From: an uncultured Pelagibacteraceae bacterium
GTDB lineage: Bacteria; Pseudomonadota; Alphaproteobacteria; Pelagibacterales; Pelagibacteraceae
Reading direction: 5' to 3'
NCBI GenBank assembly: GCA_902598655.1
Contig: CACKCQ010000003.1
Coordinates: forward strand, 1 to 64,000
DNA length: 64,000 nucleotides
Below, piece by piece: positions 1 to 9,545 of the stretch. Below the pieces are notes generated by a model, which was not told where the DNA came from, searched no databases, and saw only the letters and a program-made list of their open reading frames with translations. The first letter of the stretch is position 1, and every line of letters begins with the position of its first letter. The translations under genes and the position numbers were made by a program.

Positions 1-753
1 AATAAAGAAATTTTAAATATATTCAATAAAATAAAAAAAAAAAAATACAAAAAATTTTCAAAAAAAGGCTACTCACAAAATATTACAGATCAGTTAGAAA
101 ATAAAATAAAACAAAAAATTTACAATTATGTAAACAATATTATTGAACAAAATAAATTTATCAAACAATATATTTTTCTACCAAAGATAGTAAAACTAGA
201 AGTACTAGTTTCAAAGTTTAGTAACTCAGGATTTAAAAATCCTACTAGAGCAATGTTGTGGCATCGAGATGCAGATGATATTTTTGGTCATATTAAAATA
301 ATAATGCCTTTAGGCAGAGTTAATAAATATAATGGCATGTTTTCTTGTTTATCAAGAAAGAATTGTCACAGATTACAATTTCTAAGAGATCAAGAATTTG
401 TTAAAACCCTAAAAAATAAAAGTAGTTATTTTAAAGCAGATCAATTTAGACTTTCAGACAAAACAGTTAGAAATAAATTTCCAAAAGATATCTTTGATTA
501 TGAGAGTGGAGGCAATGATATATTATTTGTTGATACGAATAATTGTTATCATAAGGGAGGTCGAATACTTAGAAAGGGCTATAAAAGGCACATGATAATT
601 ATCACTATTGGAAGCATCACGCACTCATTCAATTCATATTTTTTTGAAAAAAAATTTAGTTTTATTAAATTGGTAGCTAGAATAATGAAATATTATAAAA
701 AAATTATTCTAAGTTTAGAAATTGTTGGTAAAAAAAAAATCATAAATATTTAA
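1..753 (+). CDS. Phytanoyl-CoA dioxygenase-like (PhyH) protein, 5' end missing
   Basis: The reading frame is open from the first base of the window, so the N-terminus lies upstream. The visible 250 residues hold an H-x-D pair (HRD, followed by ADD) near base 262. A later His in NCYHKGG and an Arg in GYKRHM are about where the third iron ligand and the 2-oxoglutarate-binding Arg sit in PhyH-type Fe(II)/2OG oxygenases. The first ATG in frame is at 253, but that would leave out an open, similarly lysine-rich 84 codons, so 253 is unlikely to be the start. It is followed 8 nt later by a glycosyltransferase-like gene. The substrate is unknown; a sugar or lipid hydroxylation in surface polysaccharide synthesis is only a guess. 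Confidence 0.5.
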   Translation, partial: NKEILNIFNKIKKKKYKKFSKKGYSQNITDQLENKIKQKIYNYVNNIIEQNKFIKQYIFLPKIVKLEVLVSKFSNSGFKNPTRAMLWHRDADDIFGHIKIIMPLGRVNKYNGMFSCLSRKNCHRLQFLRDQEFVKTLKNKSSYFKADQFRLSDKTVRNKFPKDIFDYESGGNDILFVDTNNCYHKGGRILRKGYKRHMIIITIGSITHSFNSYFFEKKFSFIKLVARIMKYYKKIILSLEIVGKKKIINI

Positions 754-761
754 ATTTTATA

Positions 762-2204
762 ATGTATATTAGTAATAAATTACTCTCCGTAGCGCGTTTT
801 TTTTTAAATCCAATAAAACTATGGTTTAGATTTTTAATCAGTCTTATGACTTTAAAGAAAAAATTCCAAATATTTAGTTTAGAGGGTTGGCACTTAGGTC
901 AAGATTTAGAAAAAAGAAAAATTCATTATAGAAAACTGCTTGAAAATGAAACCAAAACGAAGGTGATTAATATTAATTTACAGTCAAACAATATGATTAA
1001 ATTTTTTTTAATGTATCTCAAAATTAGAGGTTTATATAATTTTTCAAGAAAAGACTTGATTAAAGGCAAAGTTAAAAATCATTTAATCAAATTTGAAGAA
1101 GCTTACTGGAAATCTAAATGGGATATTTCTCTAAGAAAAAAAAACTTTTTTAAAGATGAAATCTTAACTAGTGATAGGAATATTTATAAGGGCTTTTATA
1201 CAGATTTCAAAAAAACTATAAAAAAAAATGAAATTAAAATTAGGTTAAAATTATTTCTAAACAAATCAATTGAAAATATATTTTCTTTTGCAGAAGGTTA
1301 CGAAGAATGGAGTTGGTCAATTCTGGCATCAAAATATTCTGTGAAAAATATCTTTTTAGAATCCGAATGTGGCTTAATTTGCAATAAACATACAAAAGAA
1401 TTGGATTATAGTAAAAGGATATCAAATTACTATGTGGAAGTTTCAAAATCATTATCAACTGATGAATTAAAAGAAGCTGAAATAAATTTAATTAATCGAG
1501 TTAATGGGATTTATTCATCAAGTCATATGCATTATATGAGTAGAGAAGATCTGGTAATTAGGGATCAATATAAACTTAAGGTAAAAAATGATAATGCAAT
1601 AATTCTTTTTTTGCACGCATTTGTTGATGCTCCAAATAAAAGAATTAATAAAGATTATTGCTTCCTTGATGCCTATGATGTTGCGTTATTTATTGTTGAT
1701 TTTTGTACTAAAAATAAAATACCTTTATATATCAAACCACATCCAAATCGTTATGATTTTGTTTCCGAGGTTAAATTTATAAAATCACTTAAAAAAGCAA
1801 GTAAAGAAATGAGTTCTAGAGAAAATTCATATATAGAATTTATTGATGGTACTTTTCATCAAAATGAATTGAAAAAGTTTAAAAATTTAGTTGGTGTAAC
1901 GGGAAGAGGATCAGTTTCAGCTGAGTGTGGTTTTTTAAAAATTCCAATAATTAATTTACTTCCTGAACTTTATGATTTTTCTTTTTGTTTTAATCTAGAG
2001 GAACCTTCTAAAATGTTAGATATTTATAATTATTGTAAAAATATTACAAACAGAGATTCTATGAAAAAAGATGCTATAATTTTTGAGGCTTTAAAAAGTA
2101 AAATTGCAAAAAAAAAAGTTTTCGAGTTTAGAACTATTTCTAAACTAACTAAATCTAAAAGATATTTGAAAAATGAGCTTTTGAAAGAATTAAGTTATAT
2201 TTAA
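762..2204 (+). CDS. Putative GT-B-type polysaccharide transferase (capsule synthesis-like)
   Basis: This 480-residue soluble protein has no clear membrane segment. Its C-terminal half has features of capsule-synthesis and CDP-glycerol-transferase-like GT-B proteins: an FLHAF segment, IKPHPNR (a PHP-type motif) near residue 326, and VTGRGSVSAECGFLKIP near 378, the usual donor-binding loop pattern. The N-terminal half was not recognised. It lies directly downstream of the partial PhyH-like gene on the same strand. A role in building surface glycan is inferred from fold and context; donor and acceptor are unknown. Confidence 0.45.
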   Translation: MYISNKLLSVARFFLNPIKLWFRFLISLMTLKKKFQIFSLEGWHLGQDLEKRKIHYRKLLENETKTKVININLQSNNMIKFFLMYLKIRGLYNFSRKDLIKGKVKNHLIKFEEAYWKSKWDISLRKKNFFKDEILTSDRNIYKGFYTDFKKTIKKNEIKIRLKLFLNKSIENIFSFAEGYEEWSWSILASKYSVKNIFLESECGLICNKHTKELDYSKRISNYYVEVSKSLSTDELKEAEINLINRVNGIYSSSHMHYMSREDLVIRDQYKLKVKNDNAIILFLHAFVDAPNKRINKDYCFLDAYDVALFIVDFCTKNKIPLYIKPHPNRYDFVSEVKFIKSLKKASKEMSSRENSYIEFIDGTFHQNELKKFKNLVGVTGRGSVSAECGFLKIPIINLLPELYDFSFCFNLEEPSKMLDIYNYCKNITNRDSMKKDAIIFEALKSKIAKKKVFEFRTISKLTKSKRYLKNELLKELSYI

Positions 2205-2235
2205 TTTATATGTTTAAGAAAATTTTAAAAAAATA

Positions 2236-2685
2236 TTATTTAATTTTGATTAATTTTTTGAACAATTTATCAATTTCATTTTTAAGCTGGGCTCTTTTTT
2301 CCAAAGACAGTCTTGAAAGTTTTATATTTTTAAGAAGATCATCTTTTTGATTAGCCTTAATAGAGTCCGAAATTTTATTATCAGCAACACCTATGTTTAA
2401 ATCAGCTATTGTTAGTTCTTCAAGTTGTTGGATTAATTTTTTACTATTATATTTAAATGTTCTTTGCTCAGGTAAATAGTCATACTTTTTATTCTTTATA
2501 GAATATAAAATGGTATCTGATATTTGAGATTTTATTTCTTTGATTATTAATGCCTGTTTTTTTTGTTGAAGAAAATTTTTATTTTTATTAAAAAAAAAGG
2601 CTTTAATTCTCTCAGTAATCAGTCTATCAAATAATGCTGATAATGTATTTATATTAGTTATAAGTGGTTTTGTTTTAGACTTCAT
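2236..2685 (-). CDS. Uncharacterised helical protein
   Basis: This is a 149-residue, lysine-rich protein, predicted by eye to be mostly helical, with no signal peptide or membrane segment. The N-terminal third contains the distinctive stretch ALFDRLITERIKAFFF, and the C-terminus is charged and coiled-coil-like. It is a single minus-strand gene between two plus-strand genes, sharing a short divergent intergenic region (2686-2766) with the ABC exporter gene. I do not recognise the family. Codon and base use match the neighbours, so it looks like a real gene rather than a shadow; nothing lies opposite it. Confidence 0.55.
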   Translation of the reverse strand: MKSKTKPLITNINTLSALFDRLITERIKAFFFNKNKNFLQQKKQALIIKEIKSQISDTILYSIKNKKYDYLPEQRTFKYNSKKLIQQLEELTIADLNIGVADNKISDSIKANQKDDLLKNIKLSRLSLEKRAQLKNEIDKLFKKLIKIK

Positions 2686-2766
2686 ATTTCCATGCCATTT
2701 ACATTATGTACTAGATAAAGACAATATAATTTATTAAATTATGACTTATTTTATACTGTTTCCATT

Positions 2767-4440
2767 ATGTCAACACTAAAAATAATTTTAGATACATTTA
2801 GAATTCTTAATTTACCAAACAAGACACCAATTTTTTTTATTTTAGGATTAATTATTTTGTTAGCTATTTTAGAAGTTGTTTCGCTTGGATTATTATTACC
2901 GGTTATTACTAATATTATTCAAGATGATAGAGATTTTATTTTATTTAATTTTTTAAAAAATTATGATCTTCTTTTATTATTAAATATTTTTTTTATATTT
3001 TTCATAATTAAATCTTTAATTAATATATATTTAATAAAACAGATAATTATTAAAAATAAAATTACTTCAGATTTTATTTCTAATTATTTTAAAAGTATAT
3101 TAAAAAAAAATCTCCTTTTTTTCAAAAAAAATAATTCAAATTTATTAATTAAAAATATTATTACTGAGGCTCCGGAAGTAATCAATAATATTATATATAC
3201 AACACTAATGTTAATAACAGATATTTTTATTATATTTTTAATAATAATTTTTATATTTTTTAATTTTACATCAACTACTATTTATATATTACCTTTTTTT
3301 TTCTTATTTTATCTAATATATCTAAAATTTTTCAAAAATTTAATTTCAAAAATAGGAAGAGAAAGATTTAATGTAATGCAAAAATGTATTCAATATTTAT
3401 CTGATGGATTTGGCGCGATGGTTGATATTAAACTAAGCTCTTCTGAAAATAAATTTCAAGAAATATTTAGATTAGGCTCAAAGGAATTATATGAGTTAAA
3501 TGGGAAGCATGCATTTTTTCAAGTTATTCCAAGATATTTAATGGAGATCTCTATTATTTTAATATTTCTATTTGTCTTTCTTATTTTTGGGTTTTATGAA
3601 TTAAATATAAAAGAATTATTAACTTTTTCCTCTTTATTATTAGTTGCAAGTTTGCGAATTATACCTGGTCTAGCTAGAATAATCAGCTCACTTCAATCAA
3701 TACAGTATTCTTATCCATCTTTTATTGAACTAGAAAAACAAATTAATCACAAAAATATCGATACTATTTCGAATGATGCCATTACTTTCAAAAAAAGTAT
3801 CAAATTAAAGAATTTATCTTTCAAATACGAAAATTCTGAAATTACTTTAAATCAAATTAATTCTGAATTTAACAAAGGTCAAATTATTGGAATAATTGGT
3901 AAAAATGGAACTGGTAAAAGTACTTTAATAAATATTATTATGGGTCTAATAAAAATTAATCCAAATATGATATTTATTGATGATAAAAATATAAGTCTAC
4001 AAAATATTAATTGGTTTAACAAGATTTCTTATGTTTCTAACCAATCTTTCTTGTTAGATACAAATATTGAGAACAACATAGCATTTGAAATTGAGGGCAC
4101 AAGAATCGATCAAAAAAGATTAAAAGAATCTATTGAATTATTAGGTTATAATGAATTTCTTAAGGAATTTCCAGAGGGTTTGAAAACCAACATTGGTCAA
4201 AATGGTGCAAAAATATCCTCAGGTCAGAAACAAAAAATTTGTTTAGCAAGAGCATTTTATTTTAACTCTGAAATATTGATTTTTGATGAAGCAACAAATT
4301 CTATCGATGAAGTAAGTGAAAAAAATTTTTTCAAAAAATTATCAGATATAAAAAAAGAAAAAATAATATTCATTGTAAGTCATGATAGTAAAAATCTAAG
4401 CTTGTGTGATCAAATTATTAGTTTAGATATAGATAAATAA
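2767..4440 (+). CDS. ABC exporter, fused membrane and ATPase domains (PglK/MsbA-like)
   Basis: The N-terminal 320 residues form about six hydrophobic segments, followed by a full ATPase domain: Walker A GKNGTGKST (about 379-387), signature SSGQKQ (about 484), Walker B ILIFDEAT (about 504) and the H-loop IVSHD. At 557 residues it has the usual length of a half-transporter exporter acting as a homodimer in the inner membrane. Its position 9 nt upstream of gmd in a glycan island suggests flipping of a lipid-linked oligosaccharide, as PglK does. A lipid A or peptide exporter is possible. The island also holds a Wzx-like protein, so two flippases may serve two glycans. Confidence 0.8.
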   Translation: MSTLKIILDTFRILNLPNKTPIFFILGLIILLAILEVVSLGLLLPVITNIIQDDRDFILFNFLKNYDLLLLLNIFFIFFIIKSLINIYLIKQIIIKNKITSDFISNYFKSILKKNLLFFKKNNSNLLIKNIITEAPEVINNIIYTTLMLITDIFIIFLIIIFIFFNFTSTTIYILPFFFLFYLIYLKFFKNLISKIGRERFNVMQKCIQYLSDGFGAMVDIKLSSSENKFQEIFRLGSKELYELNGKHAFFQVIPRYLMEISIILIFLFVFLIFGFYELNIKELLTFSSLLLVASLRIIPGLARIISSLQSIQYSYPSFIELEKQINHKNIDTISNDAITFKKSIKLKNLSFKYENSEITLNQINSEFNKGQIIGIIGKNGTGKSTLINIIMGLIKINPNMIFIDDKNISLQNINWFNKISYVSNQSFLLDTNIENNIAFEIEGTRIDQKRLKESIELLGYNEFLKEFPEGLKTNIGQNGAKISSGQKQKICLARAFYFNSEILIFDEATNSIDEVSEKNFFKKLSDIKKEKIIFIVSHDSKNLSLCDQIISLDIDK

Positions 4441-4449
4441 TTTTTATTT

Positions 4450-5493
4450 ATGAAAAAAAAAGCACTTATATTTGGCGTTACTGGTCAGGATGGATCTCTT
4501 TTAACAAGATTATTGTTAAAAAAAAATTATGAGGTCCATGGAGTAAAAAGAAGGTCTTCATCCTTTAATACTGGTAGAATAGATGATATTTTTAAAAAAG
4601 AAGGAAACAAAACTTTCTTTCTTCATTTTGGAGATCTTACAGACGCTTTAAACATTCAAGCACTAATAGCAAAAATTAAGCCAAATGAAATTTATAACTT
4701 GGGTGCACAGTCACATGTAAAAGTAAGTTTTGATACCCCAGAATATACGGCAAATGCTGATGCAATAGGAACTCTAAGAATATTGGAGTCAATAAGAGCA
4801 GCAGGACTATCAAAAAAAATAAAATTTTATCAAGCGTCTACATCTGAGATGTTTGGAAATAGTAAAAAATCCCAAAATGAAAATACTCCTTTTCATCCAG
4901 AGAGCCCATATGGAACTGCAAAATTATTTTCTTATTGGATTACTAGAAATTATAGATCTGCTTATGGTATGTTCGCAAGTAATGGAATTTTATTCAATCA
5001 CGAGGGTGAATACAGAGGAGAGACTTTTTTGACACGAAAGGTTACAATTGGAGTAGCTAGAATTTTTTTAAGGAAATCTAAATACATAACTCTTGGAAAT
5101 TTAAATGCCAAGAGGGACTGGGGAGATGCACAAGATTATGTTGAGGGAATGTATAAAATTTTACAACATAAAAATTCTGGTGACTTTGTTCTTGCTACAG
5201 GAAAAACCTATTCAGTGAGACAATTTATTGAAAATGCATTTGATTGTATAAATATTAAAATTAAATGGCGTGGCAAAGGATTAAATGAAGTTGGTTACGA
5301 TTCTAAAAACACAAAAAGAGTTCTTGTAAAAATTGATAAAAAATATTTTAGACCAAATGAAGTTAATCATTTGTTGGGTAGTTACAGAAAAGCAAAAAAA
5401 ATTCTTAAATGGGAACCAAAAATCACTTTTAAAAAAATGATAAAAAAAATGGTTCTAAATGATATCAATCTTCAAAAAAAAAGTAATCTTTAG
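4450..5493 (+). CDS. gmd: GDP-mannose 4,6-dehydratase
   Basis: Converts GDP-D-mannose to GDP-4-keto-6-deoxy-D-mannose in the cytosol. The 347-residue extended SDR has the Gmd N-terminus GVTGQDGS (9-16) and KRRSSSFNTGRI, the catalytic STSEMFG near 133 and Y-x3-K (YGTAK, about 154-158), plus NHEGEYRGETFLTRK, which is diagnostic of the family. Its product is the branch point for GDP-L-fucose (synthase at 12,241) and plausibly for the ColD-like dehydratase at 25,399. It lies 9 nt after the ABC exporter and converges with the next gene, overlapping it by 4 nt. Confidence 0.93.
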   Translation: MKKKALIFGVTGQDGSLLTRLLLKKNYEVHGVKRRSSSFNTGRIDDIFKKEGNKTFFLHFGDLTDALNIQALIAKIKPNEIYNLGAQSHVKVSFDTPEYTANADAIGTLRILESIRAAGLSKKIKFYQASTSEMFGNSKKSQNENTPFHPESPYGTAKLFSYWITRNYRSAYGMFASNGILFNHEGEYRGETFLTRKVTIGVARIFLRKSKYITLGNLNAKRDWGDAQDYVEGMYKILQHKNSGDFVLATGKTYSVRQFIENAFDCINIKIKWRGKGLNEVGYDSKNTKRVLVKIDKKYFRPNEVNHLLGSYRKAKKILKWEPKITFKKMIKKMVLNDINLQKKSNL

Positions 5494-6473
5494 ATTTTGT
5501 TGTTATATCTTAAAATAAGTAAAATACTTAATATAATTGACACAACACATAAGATTTTTATACCATAAATTATTTGAGTAATAATAATGATTAAATTAAA
5601 AAAATTATATACCAAATTATTTTTAAAAATATAATCATGACCAAACTCATTCTTAAGAGGTTTTAAAAATTGATAATCAAACATTCTTGCCCAGGGATAA
5701 TTTCCATCAAGAGTTTTTTTTATTAGACTATAAGTACAATCAATTATTGTGTAAGCTAAAAGAGATATAACTAAAGCGTATTCATTAATTAATAAAAGTT
5801 TTATTGAACAATAGCCAATACAAAAACCAATTATTATACTCCCAGAGTCACCCATAAAAAGTTTTGCTTTTGGTTTATTGAAAATGAGATATGCTATTAA
5901 AATTGGTGTAAAAATTGTGCTTATTGATAAAGATAAATTAAAATCATTTTTTAAAAAATAAAATAAAAAAATGCCAATAAAAATTACTATTGAATTTGTA
6001 GCTAAGAATCCGTCTGAACCATCAGTAAAATTAATTATATTAATTAAATAGACCCAAAAATATAACACTAAAAGCATTGTTAGTTTAAGTGGCAGGTTAA
6101 TAGATTGAAGATAAAAGGTTGATAAACATACAAAAATTACTGTAATTTGAACAACTAATCTAATAAGTGGATGAATATTTTTTAAATCATCAATAAAACT
6201 TACAGAAAATAAAATTAATAAGCCAAAATAAAATAAAATATAATTTTTAGGTAAATTAATATCAAAATAATAATTATAAAATATAATAGTTGGTAGAAAT
6301 ATGATTATAAAAACAATACCAGACGAAGTTGGTATCGGTTCTTTATGAACATTTAAGTTACTAGGTCTATCTATTAGTTGAAATTTTTTTGCAAAAGTAC
6401 TGTAAAACTTGAACAATATTAAAGAGATTAAAAAGATAAAAATAAAGATTATAAACAAATATGATATTCCCAT
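5490..6473 (-). CDS. WecA/MraY-family undecaprenyl-phosphate sugar-phosphate transferase
   Basis: This polytopic 327-residue protein has about ten membrane segments. It carries the family motifs: FIDDLKN (93-99, metal-binding Asp pair), NFTDGSDG (148-155) and MGDSGS (207-212). Enzymes of this family move a sugar-1-phosphate from a UDP-sugar to undecaprenyl phosphate, starting O-antigen or capsule repeat units on the inner face of the membrane. The sequence resembles WecA/WbcO-type initiators more than peptidoglycan MraY, because it lies in a glycan island and is short. Donor identity cannot be read. It converges with gmd and is divergent from the Wzx-like gene. Confidence 0.85.
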   Translation of the reverse strand: MGISYLFIIFIFIFLISLILFKFYSTFAKKFQLIDRPSNLNVHKEPIPTSSGIVFIIIFLPTIIFYNYYFDINLPKNYILFYFGLLILFSVSFIDDLKNIHPLIRLVVQITVIFVCLSTFYLQSINLPLKLTMLLVLYFWVYLINIINFTDGSDGFLATNSIVIFIGIFLFYFLKNDFNLSLSISTIFTPILIAYLIFNKPKAKLFMGDSGSIIIGFCIGYCSIKLLLINEYALVISLLAYTIIDCTYSLIKKTLDGNYPWARMFDYQFLKPLKNEFGHDYIFKNNLVYNFFNLIIIITQIIYGIKILCVVSIILSILLILRYNNKI

Positions 6474-6539
6474 ATTAAATTATTAATTAAGTTTAAAATG
6501 ATATACAAGTAATAATAATTATATGAAGTAGAAATACAA

Positions 6540-7673
6540 ATGTTAACTAAAGTAAATTTTTATTTTTTTTCTACTTTTTCATTTATTTTTAATATTTTCT
6601 TTTTAATTACATGTAATAAATTTGGATATATATTTTTAGAATATTTAAAAATTTTAATTTATATAAATTTTTTCATATGTTGTTTTGGATCTCTTCAATT
6701 TTATATTAAAGCTGAAAAAAATTATATTATTTTTAATATAGAAAAAAAATTACTGATAATTTTAATAACTTTTCTTTTTGCGGGTTTTATTTATTATCTA
6801 GCTATAGACTTAAAATATTCACTGGTATATCTAACTACTTGTATATCTTCGTTAATTATTCATTTAAAAATCTGCAGTCAAACTTTTCTTAATAAGCTAC
6901 ATTCGAATGCATTCTATTTATTTATTATAAGTTCAATAAAATTTTTTATAATTTTTTTTAGTTTCTTAAAAAATATTGACTTTATTGTATCTATTATATT
7001 CGTGAATTCTTTGATTTTTATTTCTTCGTTAAAATTTTTTTTTAATATTAAAATTAATTTAGACAACAAAAATTCATTTAATTTGAGCAGTTGTATAAAT
7101 AATTTATTTGGTACCACAACGACTACATTAGATAAGATTTATGTTATTCATATTTTACCTAGCTTGTCTGCGACTTATTATCTAGTCTTTAAAATTGCAT
7201 CAATTTATCAATTTTTTACAGAATTGATCTATAGGAAAGAACGATTTGAAATTACAAGCGGCAAATATACTGAGAACAATAAAAAAATATTAATAAAATT
7301 TATTTTTTTATTCATAGTAATAATTTTTACTAATTTTATTGTTAAATTATCAATTAATTTTTTTGAAAATACAATAAATTTAATATTAATTAATGATTTG
7401 TTTACAATTCTTAAAAATCACATTGATTCAATTTCAATTTTTTTTCTTGGTTTTTTAATTAATGCGATATCTGGACTTAATTATGACCAAATATACAAAA
7501 ATTATTTTTATAAAAAAGTTATGAGTATTAATATAGTCATATCATTTTTTTTTATAGCGCTTTTAATTTTTTATGGAAAAAATATTATATATATAAGTAT
7601 AGTTTTTCTATTAATTCAGTTAGTAGAATTGACTTTGATTTATATAAGGAAGAAAAATTTAAATGTTAAATAA
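6540..7673 (+). CDS. Wzx-like polysaccharide flippase candidate
   Basis: This 377-residue protein is almost entirely hydrophobic, with roughly ten to twelve membrane segments. The LDKIYVIHILPSLSATYYLV region (near 199-218) and the following FFTELIYRKERF resemble the loop pattern of Wzx/MATE-type flippases. Its place directly before a Wzy-like gene (11 nt overlap) and beside a WecA-like initiator supports export of undecaprenyl-linked repeat units. It is slightly short for Wzx. Assignment rests mainly on topology and context. Confidence 0.55.
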   Translation: MLTKVNFYFFSTFSFIFNIFFLITCNKFGYIFLEYLKILIYINFFICCFGSLQFYIKAEKNYIIFNIEKKLLIILITFLFAGFIYYLAIDLKYSLVYLTTCISSLIIHLKICSQTFLNKLHSNAFYLFIISSIKFFIIFFSFLKNIDFIVSIIFVNSLIFISSLKFFFNIKINLDNKNSFNLSSCINNLFGTTTTTLDKIYVIHILPSLSATYYLVFKIASIYQFFTELIYRKERFEITSGKYTENNKKILIKFIFLFIVIIFTNFIVKLSINFFENTINLILINDLFTILKNHIDSISIFFLGFLINAISGLNYDQIYKNYFYKKVMSINIVISFFFIALLIFYGKNIIYISIVFLLIQLVELTLIYIRKKNLNVK

Positions 7674-8823
7674 AAATTCGATATTATATGCATCAATTTT
7701 TTTACTATTATTTTTATTTTATATAGTAACACCTCTTTTTGCATCATTTATTGATTACAAAATGGTTGTTAATGATTCATATAATACAGAAATAATAATT
7801 CTTCTAGAAAAAATTAAAATAATATTTGACGAATATTTTTTTTTTATTTTGTTGATCTTTTTTTATGTATTTATTTTTTTTATAACTCTAAAAATTTTAA
7901 ATGTAGAAAATAAAAATATTGAAAATAAAAATATTCATATCAATTTAGCATTACTTACTTTAATTTTGCCTTGTTTGTTTTTGTTAATACGAGATTTAAT
8001 CGAAATTTACTTATATGTAAGTGACCAAAATTTTAAATTGTCTATTATTAGAGATGATATTTATTATAAGTTTCTTGATCGGAGAAAAACTCACATAAAT
8101 ATGTTGATTATTTTGACACCAATAATCTATAATTCTCACAGAAAGCTATCAATTATTATATATTTAATAATTTTATCTTATTCGTTTTTATCATTATCTA
8201 GATATGAAATATTTTTAATTTTCATAGTTCATATAATTTTAAATTTTAAAATAAGCTATAAAAATTCAATATTTTTAATTTTTATTTTACTTTTAATTAT
8301 TTTAATGAGAAATTTATTATCATATGAGTTTAAACTAAATTTAGATTATTTTTTTATACTCTTTAATCAAACAATTATAGAATCTATTCATGTGTTTATA
8401 AGTAATATTACAGCTATCGAATATTTGAAAAATATCTCTTTTACAAACTATTTAAATGAAAATATTTATTTTATAACTAATAACTTATTTTATACAAAAT
8501 TTGACACGATTAATATATCGGAACTAACTCTATTATATTACCAAACTGATTTAAATCACTTGCAAGTTTATTCCTCCTCAGGTTTTTCAACAATATTGAT
8601 TTATTTTCCAATTTTTATATTTGAAATATTTTTTTTGTATTTTTTATCTTACAAAATTAATGATGAAAGAATATTTAAAGCTCAAAGTACCTTTTTACTG
8701 CTTTTTTTATTTAGAGGTCATTTTATTCAAGTATGTCTTTTTTTGGTCAAATTATCATTATTATTGTTAATTTTATTATGGATTACAAAAAAACTGCAAA
8801 TGTTAAATTTCAAGGTGGATTAG
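7663..8823 (+). CDS. Wzy-like O-antigen polymerase candidate
   Basis: This 386-residue polytopic membrane protein has about ten hydrophobic segments. It contains SLSRYEIFLI after a membrane segment (about 177-186) and a long loop near residues 230-290, a layout common in Wzy-type polymerases, which have little sequence conservation. It overlaps the Wzx-like gene by 11 nt, and the fucosyltransferase gene starts inside its 3' end. It would polymerise repeat units in the periplasm. The call is by topology and neighbours only. Confidence 0.5.
   Translation: MLNKNSILYASIFLLLFLFYIVTPLFASFIDYKMVVNDSYNTEIIILLEKIKIIFDEYFFFILLIFFYVFIFFITLKILNVENKNIENKNIHINLALLTLILPCLFLLIRDLIEIYLYVSDQNFKLSIIRDDIYYKFLDRRKTHINMLIILTPIIYNSHRKLSIIIYLIILSYSFLSLSRYEIFLIFIVHIILNFKISYKNSIFLIFILLLIILMRNLLSYEFKLNLDYFFILFNQTIIESIHVFISNITAIEYLKNISFTNYLNENIYFITNNLFYTKFDTINISELTLLYYQTDLNHLQVYSSSGFSTILIYFPIFIFEIFFLYFLSYKINDERIFKAQSTFLLLFLFRGHFIQVCLFLVKLSLLLLILLWITKKLQMLNFKVD
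7906..7935 (+). repeat. 15-nt tandem duplication inside the Wzy-like gene
   Basis: The unit gaaaataaaaatatt occurs twice in tandem, encoding ENKNIENKNI in a polar loop between membrane segments. It is in frame (15 = 5 codons), so copy change would lengthen or shorten the loop without a frameshift. Confidence 0.8.
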
Positions 8824-9545
8824 GCAATCAATTATTTCAGTTCGCTTTGGCAATTTACCTTAGGGAAAATTTTAAATTAAATATAAAAGCAAACAAATCT
8901 TGGTATAAAAATCCTGGAAATAGGAAAGATTTACTTTCAAACTTTATAAAAGAAGAGCATCATTTTCAAGAAGTAGATAATTATAAAATTAATATTGTTA
9001 ATAAAATATTAAATAGATTTGAAAATTTAGTAACTTATTTTTTAAAAAAAAATAAACTTATATCTTTAAATTTTAATGGTTATTGGCAAGATATTCTTTT
9101 TGCTTCATACTTAAAAAAAAATATTAATTACTTTAATCCATCAGTTTTTAAAACATCTATACAGGGAGATTATTATATATTTCATCTTAGAAGAGGTGAC
9201 TTTAAAACCAGTAAAGCACACTATTTATTAAATGATAAATTTTATATAGACAATTATTCTTTTTTTAAGAAAAAAAAAATTTTAATTTTAACTGAAAATA
9301 AAAGTGATGGCTTAGAGTTAAAAGCAAAATTAAATGATAATAATATTGAAATTATATGTTTACCAGAAGTGGAGTCATTTGGTTTAATTTTTAATGCTAA
9401 GGGGGGTATTTCCTCTAATTCATCTTTTTGCTGGTGGGCTATTTATTTATCTGAAAATAGGAATTGGATAATGCCTTATCAGTGGTTAAAAAAAGAGACT
9501 ATTTTTGATAAAAATTTACAGATCAAAAACACTTTAGTAATATGA
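8778..9545 (+). CDS. GT11-family fucosyltransferase (alpha-1,2 type)
   Basis: Transfers L-fucose from GDP-L-fucose to a galactoside in related enzymes. The protein opens with the GT11 hallmark GGLGNQLFQFA (13-23 from this start), has HLRRGDF near residue 136 (the HxRRxD nucleotide-binding motif) and ends with SSNSSFCWWAIYL, the third family motif. I chose the ATG at 8778 because GT11 proteins begin a few residues before GGLGNQ. An upstream ATG at 8733 would add 15 hydrophobic residues that overlap the Wzy-like gene. With gmd and the GDP-fucose synthase in the same island, a fucosylated glycan is well supported. Confidence 0.88.
   Translation: MDYKKTANVKFQGGLGNQLFQFALAIYLRENFKLNIKANKSWYKNPGNRKDLLSNFIKEEHHFQEVDNYKINIVNKILNRFENLVTYFLKKNKLISLNFNGYWQDILFASYLKKNINYFNPSVFKTSIQGDYYIFHLRRGDFKTSKAHYLLNDKFYIDNYSFFKKKKILILTENKSDGLELKAKLNDNNIEIICLPEVESFGLIFNAKGGISSNSSFCWWAIYLSENRNWIMPYQWLKKETIFDKNLQIKNTLVI

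Noticed and set aside
253-753. Complete short PhyH-like gene starting at ATG 253
   Set aside because: The frame is open to base 1 with similar codon use, so the gene extends beyond the window.
7906-7935. Minisatellite or CRISPR-like repeat in the Wzy-like gene
   Set aside because: It has only two direct 15-nt copies and no spacers; it is a small in-frame duplication.
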